From positions 248,001-312,000 of the forward strand of contig NZ_CP154468.1 in the NCBI RefSeq assembly GCF_039545455.1: a stretch of DNA of 64,000 bases, in the 5' to 3' direction. The first letter of the stretch is position 1. Each line of letters starts with the position of its first letter. The position numbers and the translations under genes were made by a program. This document shows, one piece after another, positions 1 through 7,768 of this stretch. Source of the DNA: Brucella sp. BE17. GTDB taxonomy: Bacteria > Pseudomonadota > Alphaproteobacteria > Rhizobiales > Rhizobiaceae. Below the pieces are notes generated by a model that was not told where the DNA came from, made no database searches, and was given only the letters and a program-made list of their open reading frames with translations.

Positions 1-1020
1 GGCGCTCACCCTGACCGCCCGAATACGGTTTTTGGCCTGATCGTTCAGGCGCTGAAACTGCGCCGCGACAAGGGCATTGAGCCTTTCACTGTGATGTCCT
101 GTGATAACATTCCGGGCAACGGTCATGTGACGGAAGACGCAGTTACGGGTCTTGCAAAATTGAGCGATCTAGATTTTGCGCAATGGATTGCTGAAAATGT
201 TGCTTTTCCCAATTCCATGGTTGATCGCATTACGCCTGCTACCGGACCCCGCGAGCGCGAGATTGCACAACGCGATTTCGGCGTTGATGACGGTTGGCCG
301 GTTTTCTGCGAAGGGTTCAAACAATGGGTCGTGGAAGATAGATTTCCGACGGGCCGCCCCGCGCTGGAAAAGGTTGGTGTCACCTTCACCGATCAGGTGG
401 ATGCGTATGAGCTGATGAAAATACGCATCCTCAACGGTGGGCATGCGGCTATCGCCTATCCAGCGGGATTGCTCGACATTCATTTCGTGCATGAGGCGAT
501 GGAACATCCGCTGATCCGCAGCTATCTCAAGAAGCTTACCGGGGAGGAGATTATCCCGGAAGTGCCACCGGTGCCGGATACCAACCTTGAGGATTACCGC
601 GTGCTGATCGATAGGCGCTTTGCCAATCCGAGCATTGGCGACACGATCCGCCGCCTTTGTCTCGATGGCTCCAATCGCCAGCCGAAATTCGTGCTGCCGA
701 CCGCTGCCGACCGTCTGGCCAAGGGGCGCCCGGTGAGCGGGCTCGCACTGGTGTCTGCCTTCTGGTGCCGCTATTGTTTCGGCACGACGGACAGCGGTAA
801 TGTGATCGAACCGAACGACCCATCATGGGATCGTCTGGTCAAGCAGGCGGCGCTGGCTAAGGATAATCCTTCCGCCTGGCTTGCTATGGAGGATATATTT
901 GGTGCCCTCGCTTCTGATCCAGTTTATGTCGCGGCTTTCTCGGCAGCGCTCAAGACCATTTGGGATGAGGGTGCCGCCAAAACGCTCGAGAAGTATCTGT
1001 CGGGCGAGTTGACGTGCTGA
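1..1020 (+). CDS. Mannitol dehydrogenase family oxidoreductase (5' end missing)
   Basis: The reading frame is open from the first base, so the N-terminal NAD-binding half lies outside the window; 339 residues are visible. They match the C-terminal half of the polyol dehydrogenase family (mannitol 2-dehydrogenase, arabinitol dehydrogenase, fructuronate reductase). The family motif with the catalytic lysine is present as KIRILNGGH (about bases 418-444), and the preceding segment SCDNIPGNG is also typical. These enzymes interconvert a ketose or keto-acid and a polyol or hexonate with NAD(P)H in the cytoplasm. The substrate cannot be told from this half. The gene ends 3 bases before the convergent fhuC gene, so the two share a very short junction without an obvious terminator. 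Confidence 0.9.
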   Translation, partial: GAHPDRPNTVFGLIVQALKLRRDKGIEPFTVMSCDNIPGNGHVTEDAVTGLAKLSDLDFAQWIAENVAFPNSMVDRITPATGPREREIAQRDFGVDDGWPVFCEGFKQWVVEDRFPTGRPALEKVGVTFTDQVDAYELMKIRILNGGHAAIAYPAGLLDIHFVHEAMEHPLIRSYLKKLTGEEIIPEVPPVPDTNLEDYRVLIDRRFANPSIGDTIRRLCLDGSNRQPKFVLPTAADRLAKGRPVSGLALVSAFWCRYCFGTTDSGNVIEPNDPSWDRLVKQAALAKDNPSAWLAMEDIFGALASDPVYVAAFSAALKTIWDEGAAKTLEKYLSGELTC

Positions 1021-1023
1021 TTG

Positions 1024-1803
1024 TCAAAGTGGGGCAGCGATCAGGTGCCCCGTCGCGGCGTGGCGTATGACATCCATCGGCACGCCGTAAATCTCGCGCA
1101 ATTGTTCCGGTTCCATGATGCCGGCAGGTGTCGATTGCGCGATCAGGCGGCCGCCGTGCAGCGCGAATATGGAATCGCAAAAACGCGCGGCCATATTCAC
1201 GTCATGCAGGACGATGAAGACACTCAACTGTTTTTCCTGCGACAGTTTTTGCACCAGTGACAGAACCTCGAGCTGATGCGCGATGTCAAGCGCGGAGGTC
1301 GGTTCGTCCAAAAGCAGGCATTGCGCGTCCTGCGCCACCAGCATGGCGATCCAGACGCGCTGGCGCTCGCCGCCTGAAAGCGTGTCAACAAGGCGGTCGG
1401 CAAATGTACCTATGCCGGTCAGCTCAATAGCCTCTTCGACTTTCTTTCGGTCGGTGTCGCCAAACCGGCCGAGCGCGCCATGCCATGGGTAGCGACCCAG
1501 CGCCACCAGCTCCTTGACAAGCATGCCGGATGCTTGCGCGGTATATTGCGGCAGATAGGCGAGTTTTCGCGCAAATTCGCGGTCACCCCATTGATCGAGG
1601 TTCTTGTTATAGAAGCGGATTGTACCACCTGATGCGGGTTGCTGGCGGGCAAGAATTTTCAGGAGTGTCGACTTTCCCGAACCATTATGCCCGATCAGGG
1701 CCGTGACACTTCCAGCCGGGATCGCCATGGTCAGGGGCTGCAATAACATGCGGCCACCTGCAGAAAAGGTGACATTTTCCAATTCGAACAAAGTGGAGGT
1801 CAT
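1024..1803 (-). CDS. fhuC: Ferric hydroxamate (ferrichrome-type) ABC transporter ATPase
   Basis: The 259-residue protein is a complete ABC ATPase of the iron-siderophore class: Walker A GHNGSGKST near residue 40, signature LSGGERQR near 143, Walker B LLLDEPTSALD, and an H-loop in VLHDVNMAARFCD. The stretch GRYPWHGALGRFG and the run after the signature closely resemble E. coli FhuC, so hydroxamate siderophore uptake is the best guess. The ATG at 1803 is chosen; a TTG one codon upstream is possible. No permease or binding protein lies beside it: downstream is a convergent oxidoreductase and upstream a decayed TonB receptor on the other strand. It would need permease and binding proteins encoded elsewhere, or it is a leftover of a larger locus. 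Confidence 0.9.
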   Translation of the reverse strand: MTSTLFELENVTFSAGGRMLLQPLTMAIPAGSVTALIGHNGSGKSTLLKILARQQPASGGTIRFYNKNLDQWGDREFARKLAYLPQYTAQASGMLVKELVALGRYPWHGALGRFGDTDRKKVEEAIELTGIGTFADRLVDTLSGGERQRVWIAMLVAQDAQCLLLDEPTSALDIAHQLEVLSLVQKLSQEKQLSVFIVLHDVNMAARFCDSIFALHGGRLIAQSTPAGIMEPEQLREIYGVPMDVIRHAATGHLIAAPL

Positions 1804-1807
1804 CAAA

Positions 1808-1836
1808 GCCTATCCTGTCGGGCCTATCCTGTTGGC
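1808..1836. repeat. 14-bp imperfect direct repeat at the fhuC 5' end
   Basis: The motif gcctatcctgtcgg is followed one base later by gcctatcctgttgg. The pair lies directly upstream of the fhuC start and before the receptor remnant, where a permease gene or a promoter might be expected. It may be a scar of a deletion. Confidence 0.6.
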
Positions 1837-1884
1837 AGATTTCGAGCCGTCATAACGCGGCTTCGCGAAAGTTGCCAGTAAAAC

Positions 1885-2420
1885 ATGACTAATATATACA
1901 TATTTCAGGCTGGTTACAGGACAGGTATATTGGGGTTTCATCCTCACATGAAGAGCCGAATTGAGGACGTCAGGTTCCTTGACGATCTTCGATATCGCGC
2001 ATGGAACGGTGCAATCGTCGATGTGTGGACGGTGGAATGCGGACCAGCCGCACGCGGTGAAACCGGCTTGCAATATCATGTGGGTGTCAAATACAAACCG
2101 GAACTCTTTGATGGTCTGGCTACGACATCTTTCTCTCACCAGACCGTTCAACGACAACGAAGCTCTAATCGGTAACCGACCCTATTGTTTGCCTGAAAAA
2201 CAGGCATCACTTTTCGTTGAATGCAAGGTTTCAGCCGCAACGGTCGCCGATTTGAAACTCGGTTATGAAAGGGATAGTCGGGGCGTCGATCTCAACGTCA
2301 CCTTACCTTTTCGACAAGAAATATGTATCGTGATGTCAGGTCGCCTGTCCATGCGCAGCAATTCTGCGGCCCGAACTTTTCCGTCTCAAAACCCTTGTCC
2401 AGCCTTACCGCAACGTTAGG
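1885..2420 (+). pseudogene. Remnant of a TonB-dependent siderophore receptor
   Basis: Fragments of the C-terminal barrel of a FhuA-type receptor can be read in three frames, in the right order. Frame 1 (about 2040-2120) gives ETGLQYHVGVKYKPELFDGL, the strand motif near the middle of the barrel. Frame 2 (about 2170-2262) gives NRPYCLPEKQASLFVECKV, the usual PEHxASL region, and shortly after GVDLNVT. Frame 3 (about 2307-2330) gives LFDKKYVS followed by a TGA and then CQVACP, which corresponds to the conserved NLFDKxYVSxC end motif. Spacers between the motifs are much shorter than in intact receptors, so internal deletions occurred as well as frameshifts. The N-terminal plug and signal peptide were not found. 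It faces away from fhuC, which fits a broken siderophore uptake locus. Confidence 0.75.
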
Positions 2421-2490
2421 TGTGAGTAGAGGGCCTGCATTTATCGGGGCGGGCTTTCCAGCTGAAATCTATTTGGCAAGGAGAATATTC

Positions 2491-3276
2491 TTGACTATTC
2501 GCACCATTGTCTGGGGTGAAAATATCCATGAGCAGATCAACGAAAGCGTCCGTTCACTTTATCCAGAAGGAATGCATGCAACGATTGCAGCAGCACTGAA
2601 ACATGATGCGGAAATTGCGGTTTCCACGGCGACCTTGCAGGAGCCGGAGCACGGACTGAGCCACGAGCGTCTTGCTGAAACAGATGTTCTGGTCTGGTGG
2701 GGACACCAGGATCATGGCGGTGTTAGCGATGCTGTTGTCGAACGTGTGGCCAATCGTGTGTGGGAAGGCATGGGGCTGATAGTTCTGCATTCCGGGCATT
2801 TCTCAAAAATCTTCAAGCGGCTTATGGGAACGCCGTGCGCGCTCAAATGGCGTGAAGCGGGCGAGCGCGAGCGCGTCTGGATTGTCAATCGTGGCCATCC
2901 GATTGCCGCTGGGCTTGGTGAGTATTTCGTGCTTGAAAACGAGGAAATGTATGGCGAGCAGTTTTCTGTGCCCGAACCGTTGGAAACGGTTTTCATTTCA
3001 TGGTTTGCGGGTGGGGAAGTTTTCCGCTCTGGCATGACCTGGCGACGCGGTGCCGGCAATATCTTTTATTTTCGCCCCGGTCACGAGACTTACCCAACCT
3101 ATCATGATGCCAATGTGCAGACCGTGCTGCGCAATGCGGTCAAATGGGCGTATAATCCGCAAGCTCCGTGGGTCGGCGTTCACGATGCACCCAATGTTCC
3201 CGTCGAAAAGGCGCTTGAGCGGATTGTTGAGCGCGGCCCCAAATTGCATGAACCCGGTCAAGCCGGCTATCGGTGA
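2491..3276 (+). CDS. ThuA-like protein (trehalose utilisation family)
   Basis: A 261-residue cytoplasmic protein of the ThuA-like fold (class I glutamine amidotransferase-like), recognisable by [10 protein letters not shown] at the start, [27 protein letters not shown] and the end motif [20 protein letters not shown]. The frame stays open further upstream, but TTG at 2491 is chosen because AAGGAG (2478-2483) stands 7 bases before it and the family homology begins there; the upstream codons belong to the receptor remnant. In rhizobia thuA and thuB work in trehalose and related disaccharide catabolism, probably through 3-keto sugars. The next gene, 9 bases downstream, is a Gfo/Idh/MocA oxidoreductase, the same pairing as thuAB. 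No sugar ABC transporter is adjacent here. Confidence 0.85.
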   Translation: MTIRTIVWGENIHEQINESVRSLYPEGMHATIAAALKHDAEIAVSTATLQEPEHGLSHERLAETDVLVWWGHQDHGGVSDAVVERVANRVWEGMGLIVLHSGHFSKIFKRLMGTPCALKWREAGERERVWIVNRGHPIAAGLGEYFVLENEEMYGEQFSVPEPLETVFISWFAGGEVFRSGMTWRRGAGNIFYFRPGHETYPTYHDANVQTVLRNAVKWAYNPQAPWVGVHDAPNVPVEKALERIVERGPKLHEPGQAGYR

Positions 3277-3285
3277 GGTTAGACG

Positions 3286-4335
3286 ATGCGTTTGCTTATT
3301 CTGGGAACGGGAGACATGGCGAATACCCATGCTGAAGCCTTCAAGGCAATTGAGGGCGTCGAGGTGGTCGCAGCCTGTGATGTGTCGGCGGTGCGCGTCG
3401 ATGCATTTTCTGAAAACCACGATATTCACAACCGTTTCACGCGGCTTCAGGATGCCCTTGAATGGGGCCGCTTTGATGCAGTCGCCAATGTGACGCCCGA
3501 CGCTGTCCACCACCCCACCACACTTTCGTTGATCGGCGCAGGAAAGCATGTCTTTTGTGAAAAGCCGCTGGCGGAGAGCTACGACAAGGCAGCGGAAATG
3601 GCGGAGGCCGCCGAACAGGCGTGCATCGTCAATATCGTCAATCTGACCTACCGTAATGTTGCACCGTTACAGAAGGCGCGCGCCATGGTGCTTGCAGGTG
3701 AAATCGGGCAGGTACGCCATTTCGAGGCGTCTTACCTGCAAAGCTGGCTGGTCGCGAAAACCTGGGGCGACTGGAAGACCGAGAGCAAATGGCTGTGGCG
3801 TCTTTCGACCCGCCATGGCTCAAACGGTGTTCTGGGTGATGTCGGCATTCATATTCTTGATTTCGCCAGTTATGCCATCGGCAGCGATGTCGAGCGCGCG
3901 TCGGCACGGCTTAAGACATTCGAGAAGGCCGGGAATAACCACATCGGCGAATATGTTCTCGATGCCAATGATAGTTTTGTGATGATGGCCGAATATGCCA
4001 ATGGCGCGCTCGGTGTCATCCACGCCAGTCGATGGGCGACGGGGCATCTCAACGAACTGCGTCTGCGCATTCATGGCGACAAGGGCGCATTAGAGGTGCT
4101 GCACACGCCGACCGGATCAAGCCTGCGCGGTTCGTTGGGCGATGACATCGAAACGCCGCTCTGGCGTGAAATCGATGCGGGTCAGGCCGAAAGCAATTAT
4201 GAGCGCTTTGCACGCGCAGTTGCCAACGGCACAGAACTGGAGCCGAGCTTTCGTCATGCCGCCAATCTGCAAAGAGTTCTCGATCACGCAATGATTGTCG
4301 ATGAACCGTTGCCGCCCGTCGCAAATCCTAGCTAA
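3286..4335 (+). CDS. Gfo/Idh/MocA family NAD(P)-dependent oxidoreductase (ThuB-like)
   Basis: The 349-residue protein has the N-terminal dinucleotide-binding motif ILGTGDMA at residues 4-11, the family motif CEKPLAE near residue 90, and a C-terminal alpha/beta substrate domain. Family members oxidise or reduce sugars and inositols at C2 or C3. It starts 9 bases after the thuA-like stop and is almost certainly co-transcribed with it, which suggests a joint role in disaccharide or keto-sugar metabolism. Its last 8 bases overlap the 3' end of the convergent NicO gene. The exact substrate cannot be read from sequence. Confidence 0.85.
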   Translation: MRLLILGTGDMANTHAEAFKAIEGVEVVAACDVSAVRVDAFSENHDIHNRFTRLQDALEWGRFDAVANVTPDAVHHPTTLSLIGAGKHVFCEKPLAESYDKAAEMAEAAEQACIVNIVNLTYRNVAPLQKARAMVLAGEIGQVRHFEASYLQSWLVAKTWGDWKTESKWLWRLSTRHGSNGVLGDVGIHILDFASYAIGSDVERASARLKTFEKAGNNHIGEYVLDANDSFVMMAEYANGALGVIHASRWATGHLNELRLRIHGDKGALEVLHTPTGSSLRGSLGDDIETPLWREIDAGQAESNYERFARAVANGTELEPSFRHAANLQRVLDHAMIVDEPLPPVANPS

Positions 4336-5431
4336 ACAGCGATGCGCTGAGCAGGAGTGCGCCGGTCAGCGCGATGAAAAGGGCTGCGCAAACTTCTATT
4401 GCTGCTTTTAATCGGCCCGATATGGCAGTGCTTCCAGCAAAGCGAAGGGCTGCATTCTTGGCTGTTACCGCAAGCGTTGCAAGAAAAGCCACAGTCAGGA
4501 ATGTGCCGAAGGCCATGGCGAAGACCGAAAGCAGGCCGCCGACCGTGAGGCCGTTCAAAAGTGCAAAGGTCAGAACAATCAGTGCGCCGGAACAGGGGCG
4601 GAGCCCCACCGAGAAAATCGCCGACCATGCGGTCTTCCAGTTGAATTCATCGCCCAAGGTGGCAGGATCGGCGATATGGGCATTGCCGCAGGCGGTGCAA
4701 AGCTCTCCTTCGCCGATGAAGACATGATCGGCGTTAGCCGTAGCCGGACGGTAATTGAGCTTGACCGTGCTGGCTGCTGCTGCCGCGCGCGTGCTTTGCG
4801 AGATACTGCCCTGCCATGCTGGTTCTCTGGCCGGGCTGCTTGCCATAACCGGCTCAAGCGCTGAACCAAAAAGGGATGCGGCGTGATTGGTGTCGCTCTT
4901 TTTAAACAGCAGCGGCAACTTGCGCACCAGAAGCCAGAGGCCGAAGAGCAGCACCAGTGCAAAACTGGCAATTTCCATGTAGCGCGCTGTCTGGTTCATT
5001 GAAATGCCGGTGCCGCGCAGAACGAACCACGCAAGCCCGACCACGACCACCGCCATGATGGCCTGCAACAGCGATGAGATGAAGGACAGGAAGATGCCGC
5101 GCCGTAAGGCGGTTTCATTGGCAATCATATAGGAAGAAATGACCGCCTTGCCGTGGCCGGGGCCAGCAGCATGAAAAATGCCGTAAATGAAAGAAAGTCC
5201 GATGAGAACCCATGCCTGCCAAGGGTCTTCGCGCATGGCTTTGAGCGCATTGGTCATGGCAAGATAGAAACTGCGCTGCTGCTCGTTCATCCACAAAATG
5301 ATATGTGCAAACGGACCTGTCGGCGTTAGTGCCGCCTCATTGGAACCGATGCCGAGCGAGGATTGCGCATGGGCCTGAACGGCGATCAACGCCAGACAGG
5401 CTGTGAGAACGAGCATGACCGATCTTTTCAT
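4328..5431 (-). CDS. NicO-family nickel/cobalt exporter (RcnA-like membrane protein)
   Basis: 367 residues with an N-terminal signal-like segment ending AQAHAQS, then six or more hydrophobic helices. The diagnostic NicO motifs are present: HAAGPGHGKAVISSY (about residues 87-101) and GLRPCSGALIVLTFALLNG near residue 277. The central hydrophilic loop carries CTACGNAHIAD, which could bind metal. Known relatives export nickel or cobalt across the inner membrane. The gene follows a DUF1007 gene by 24 bases on the same strand; DUF1007 proteins are regular partners of NicO permeases. No metal-responsive repressor gene is adjacent. There is no clear Shine-Dalgarno before ATG 5431, so translation may depend on the upstream gene. 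Confidence 0.85.
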   Translation of the reverse strand: MKRSVMLVLTACLALIAVQAHAQSSLGIGSNEAALTPTGPFAHIILWMNEQQRSFYLAMTNALKAMREDPWQAWVLIGLSFIYGIFHAAGPGHGKAVISSYMIANETALRRGIFLSFISSLLQAIMAVVVVGLAWFVLRGTGISMNQTARYMEIASFALVLLFGLWLLVRKLPLLFKKSDTNHAASLFGSALEPVMASSPAREPAWQGSISQSTRAAAAASTVKLNYRPATANADHVFIGEGELCTACGNAHIADPATLGDEFNWKTAWSAIFSVGLRPCSGALIVLTFALLNGLTVGGLLSVFAMAFGTFLTVAFLATLAVTAKNAALRFAGSTAISGRLKAAIEVCAALFIALTGALLLSASLFS

Positions 5432-5443
5432 CGTTTTTTGTCG

Positions 5444-5461
5444 CTTTCCCTATCCCTATCC
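5444..5461. repeat. Short tandem hexamer repeat at the DUF1007 stop
   Basis: On the plus strand the motif TCCCTA is repeated (tccctatccctatccctg). On the minus strand the TAG stop of the DUF1007 gene (5456-5458) lies inside the repeat, and the NicO start follows about 12 bases later. Changes in copy number would alter spacing or the C-terminus. Confidence 0.7.
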
Positions 5462-6145
5462 CTGAGCGCCACAGGTGATTTCCAGCCGTGTGGCGAAAAT
5501 CTTCGACAGGTCATTTCCGGATGGATCGTTGAAGAAGGCTTCCGTCAGCGATGATTGATTTTGTGCTATGGCCTCATCAGGGTCAGGGCGCACGATAGCC
5601 GATTTGCACCCCTTCGGCAGCCCATTGACCACCAGATCACTGTCATTGACGTAGTCGATTGCCGTATAAAACGTTGGATCATAAATACCGAAGCGCATGG
5701 TGTGACCGGGTGCAAGCTTGAGTGGCTTGGCAGGTTTGCTTGTAAAGAGGATCAGCAGGCGGTTATCGGTAAAAAGAGCTGCAAGGTCATTAGGCCTTTC
5801 CATCTCCACGTCTTTTCCATCTTGCTCGACTGTCTGGAAATATTTGAATTCGGCAATGGATTCATTAATCACATGGCCAAGGTCGATCAACTCCTTGTCA
5901 TCGAGCTTCAAGTCGCCGTTCTTGTCGAACTCCATCAAAACAGTGGACGAAAACACATCATCGAAGCGCCACACATGGGCAAGTTTTTCAACCGTTCCGT
6001 CAGGGGTAACGCTGACTTCAAGGCGCGCTTCGGCGAAGACATGCGGATGTGCGTTTGCTGCGACCGGCACAAAGCCCGCCATCAGCGATGCACATGCTGC
6101 GGCCGGGATAAACCAGCCTTTCAGACGCAAGGGCGAAACGAACAT
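5456..6145 (-). CDS. DUF1007 family periplasmic protein
   Basis: 229 residues with a cleavable signal peptide (hydrophobic segment, then ANAHPHVFAEAR, where mature DUF1007 proteins typically begin with His-Pro-His). DUF1007 proteins are found next to zinc, nickel or cobalt transporters and are thought to be periplasmic metal-related partners; a direct biochemical role is not established. The HPH motif at the predicted mature N-terminus could bind metal. The gene precedes the NicO exporter by 24 bases, so the two form a small operon. Start ATG at 6145 gives a standard signal peptide. Confidence 0.85.
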   Translation of the reverse strand: MFVSPLRLKGWFIPAAACASLMAGFVPVAANAHPHVFAEARLEVSVTPDGTVEKLAHVWRFDDVFSSTVLMEFDKNGDLKLDDKELIDLGHVINESIAEFKYFQTVEQDGKDVEMERPNDLAALFTDNRLLILFTSKPAKPLKLAPGHTMRFGIYDPTFYTAIDYVNDSDLVVNGLPKGCKSAIVRPDPDEAIAQNQSSLTEAFFNDPSGNDLSKIFATRLEITCGAQG

Positions 6146-6221
6146 GATTTAATTTCCGTAAGCTTTTGTCACGCTTAAGCGTGAAGGCGGCGAAAGTAGG
6201 ACGTTCGGCATGAAAAGCTGT

Positions 6222-7115
6222 TCATTGCCTTTCCTTGAACCACTGCGCCAGAAAATCCACCAGCGCGCGGATCTTTGCAGGAAGATAACGACGGTGCGGA
6301 TAGACGGCATAGATGCCGCCGTCGCGGATCATGAATTCGTCGAGACAGGCAATCAGCCGACCCCGCTCGATTTCTTCCTCCGCGATGAAGGCGGGCAGCG
6401 AACAGAAGCCGAGCCCTGCCAGAGCGGCGTTCTTTGTGGCGACGGGACTGTTGACCTCAATCGGGCCGCGGACAGCAACGCTCATCATCGAGCCGTCGCT
6501 ATTGCGAAAGTGCCAGTTGTTGCGCGAGCGCGCATTGGTGTCGACAATGCAGGGTCTGTCGGAGAGGTCTTCTGGCCGCTCCGGTTTTCCTACGCGCGCA
6601 ATCAGCTCCGGCGCAGCGCACAGCACGCTGTGAAAATCCGAGAGCCTTCTGGCGATGAGCGAGGAATCCTGCAAGCGCGTGATGCGGATAGCGACATCGA
6701 ACCCTTCCTCGACCAGATCGACAAATCGGTCGTCGAGCCGGATATCAAGCACGATGTCGGGATGCGCAAGACAAAAATCGATCAGCGATTGGCCGATCAC
6801 CGCATCGGCAAAGGTGCGCGGTGCGGAAAGTTTTATGCGCCCGCGCGCGTCCGAACTTGTTTCGCTGACCGCATCCTGAAGAGCGTCGATCTCGCGGATG
6901 ATCTCCACCGCCCGGTGGTAATAGGTATGCCCCGCTTCGGTCAGAGAGAACTGGCGCGTGGTGCGGTTCAAAAGCCGTGCGCCGAGATCATCTTCCAGTT
7001 CGCGTACATATTTGGACAAAAGCGCCTTGGAACGTCCGATCTTGCGGGCTGCGGCTGAAAACCCTTCCGCCTCGACCACGTCTATGAAGGCGCGCATGCG
7101 TGTCAATGTATCCAT
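6222..7115 (-). CDS. LysR-family transcriptional regulator
   Basis: 297 residues, the normal LysR length. The N-terminal winged helix begins MDTLTRMRAFIDVVEAEGFS with helix-turn-helix AAARKIGRSKALLSKYVRELE; the rest is the substrate-binding domain, including DARGRIKLSAPRTFADAV. The closest recognisable subgroup is the broad CrgA/DsdC-like type with the motif GARLLNRTTRQFSLTEAG. A GGGAG sequence precedes ATG 7115. Upstream, across about 650 bases, is the divergent ornithine decarboxylase gene, but that stretch is mostly the decarboxylase leader, so a regulatory link is only possible. The effector is unknown. Confidence 0.9.
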   Translation of the reverse strand: MDTLTRMRAFIDVVEAEGFSAAARKIGRSKALLSKYVRELEDDLGARLLNRTTRQFSLTEAGHTYYHRAVEIIREIDALQDAVSETSSDARGRIKLSAPRTFADAVIGQSLIDFCLAHPDIVLDIRLDDRFVDLVEEGFDVAIRITRLQDSSLIARRLSDFHSVLCAAPELIARVGKPERPEDLSDRPCIVDTNARSRNNWHFRNSDGSMMSVAVRGPIEVNSPVATKNAALAGLGFCSLPAFIAEEEIERGRLIACLDEFMIRDGGIYAVYPHRRYLPAKIRALVDFLAQWFKERQ

Positions 7116-7384
7116 GGCCGGTCAGCTCCCTGCGTGTGAGGCGGCAGGACGAATGCGGGCGAAAGAAACCTGAAGAGAATAGAAGCAGAGCATTGTTCAC
7201 CCTTTTAGGCGGAAAAACGCGGTAAAGCGCCGTGAAAAGCCGGATACAGGCCGAGACTGTTTCAGTTGCGTTGAACAATGGCAAGGCTGGTTTTGCGAGG
7301 CAAGAAAATAAATGGCTGTGGTTAATTTTGTCATTGAATAGACATGATTTTCCGCTTATATCCGCCTTGCCCAAAGTCGCACGT

Positions 7385-7762
7385 GCCTGTGGGTGTCCGC
7401 CGGTCCTCGAATGGTGAGGAACTCGGTATGGTACCTGGACCTAACCGCTCCAGTCGATCTGATGGCCAACCGGCAGATCGAGGACATCTTGAAGCAACGA
7501 CGGTGCGGGCCTTTCTGGTGTCTTTCGGCTGTCCAAAAGCCGGAATTACTGAAGAGGCACACCTTCATTGCCGGTAGTGCGGATGCGGTTCTCCCAATTC
7601 CAATCCAAGGCAGACAAAGCGGAAGAACGCTGTTTCTGGCGTTGTTCCACCGCCGCATTTCGTTTTCGCGTGATATCAGCACCTCCAAAGGCTGGCCTCG
7701 CAGCGAAGGCGTTCATGCACACTTTGTCCCCTTAACAAACGGCGAAGACGCCGTGCGGGAGA
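7385..7762 (+). promoter_or_regulatory. Candidate speF-type structured leader RNA upstream of the decarboxylase
   Basis: This long untranslated stretch directly before the decarboxylase has a chain of potential hairpins: TCCTC/GAGGA at 7404-7420, a 7-bp stem CGATCTG/CAGATCG at 7455-7480, a stem around 7523-7545 (TTCGGCT/AGCCGGAA), GGAAGAACGC/GCGTTGTTCC near 7620-7648, and ACGGCG/CGCCGT at 7739-7754 next to the ribosome site. A conserved cis-regulatory RNA, the speF motif, is known upstream of ornithine decarboxylase genes in Rhizobiales; position, length and gene context match, although I cannot align it to the published consensus. Open frames inside it do not look like genes. The 269 bases before it (7116-7384) probably hold the promoters of the LysR gene and this transcript. 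Confidence 0.6.
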
Positions 7763-7768
7763 ATGACC

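Noticed and set aside
1810..2157. A 115-codon minus-strand frame upstream of fhuC
   Set aside because: It is antisense to the receptor remnant, which explains the sequence better.
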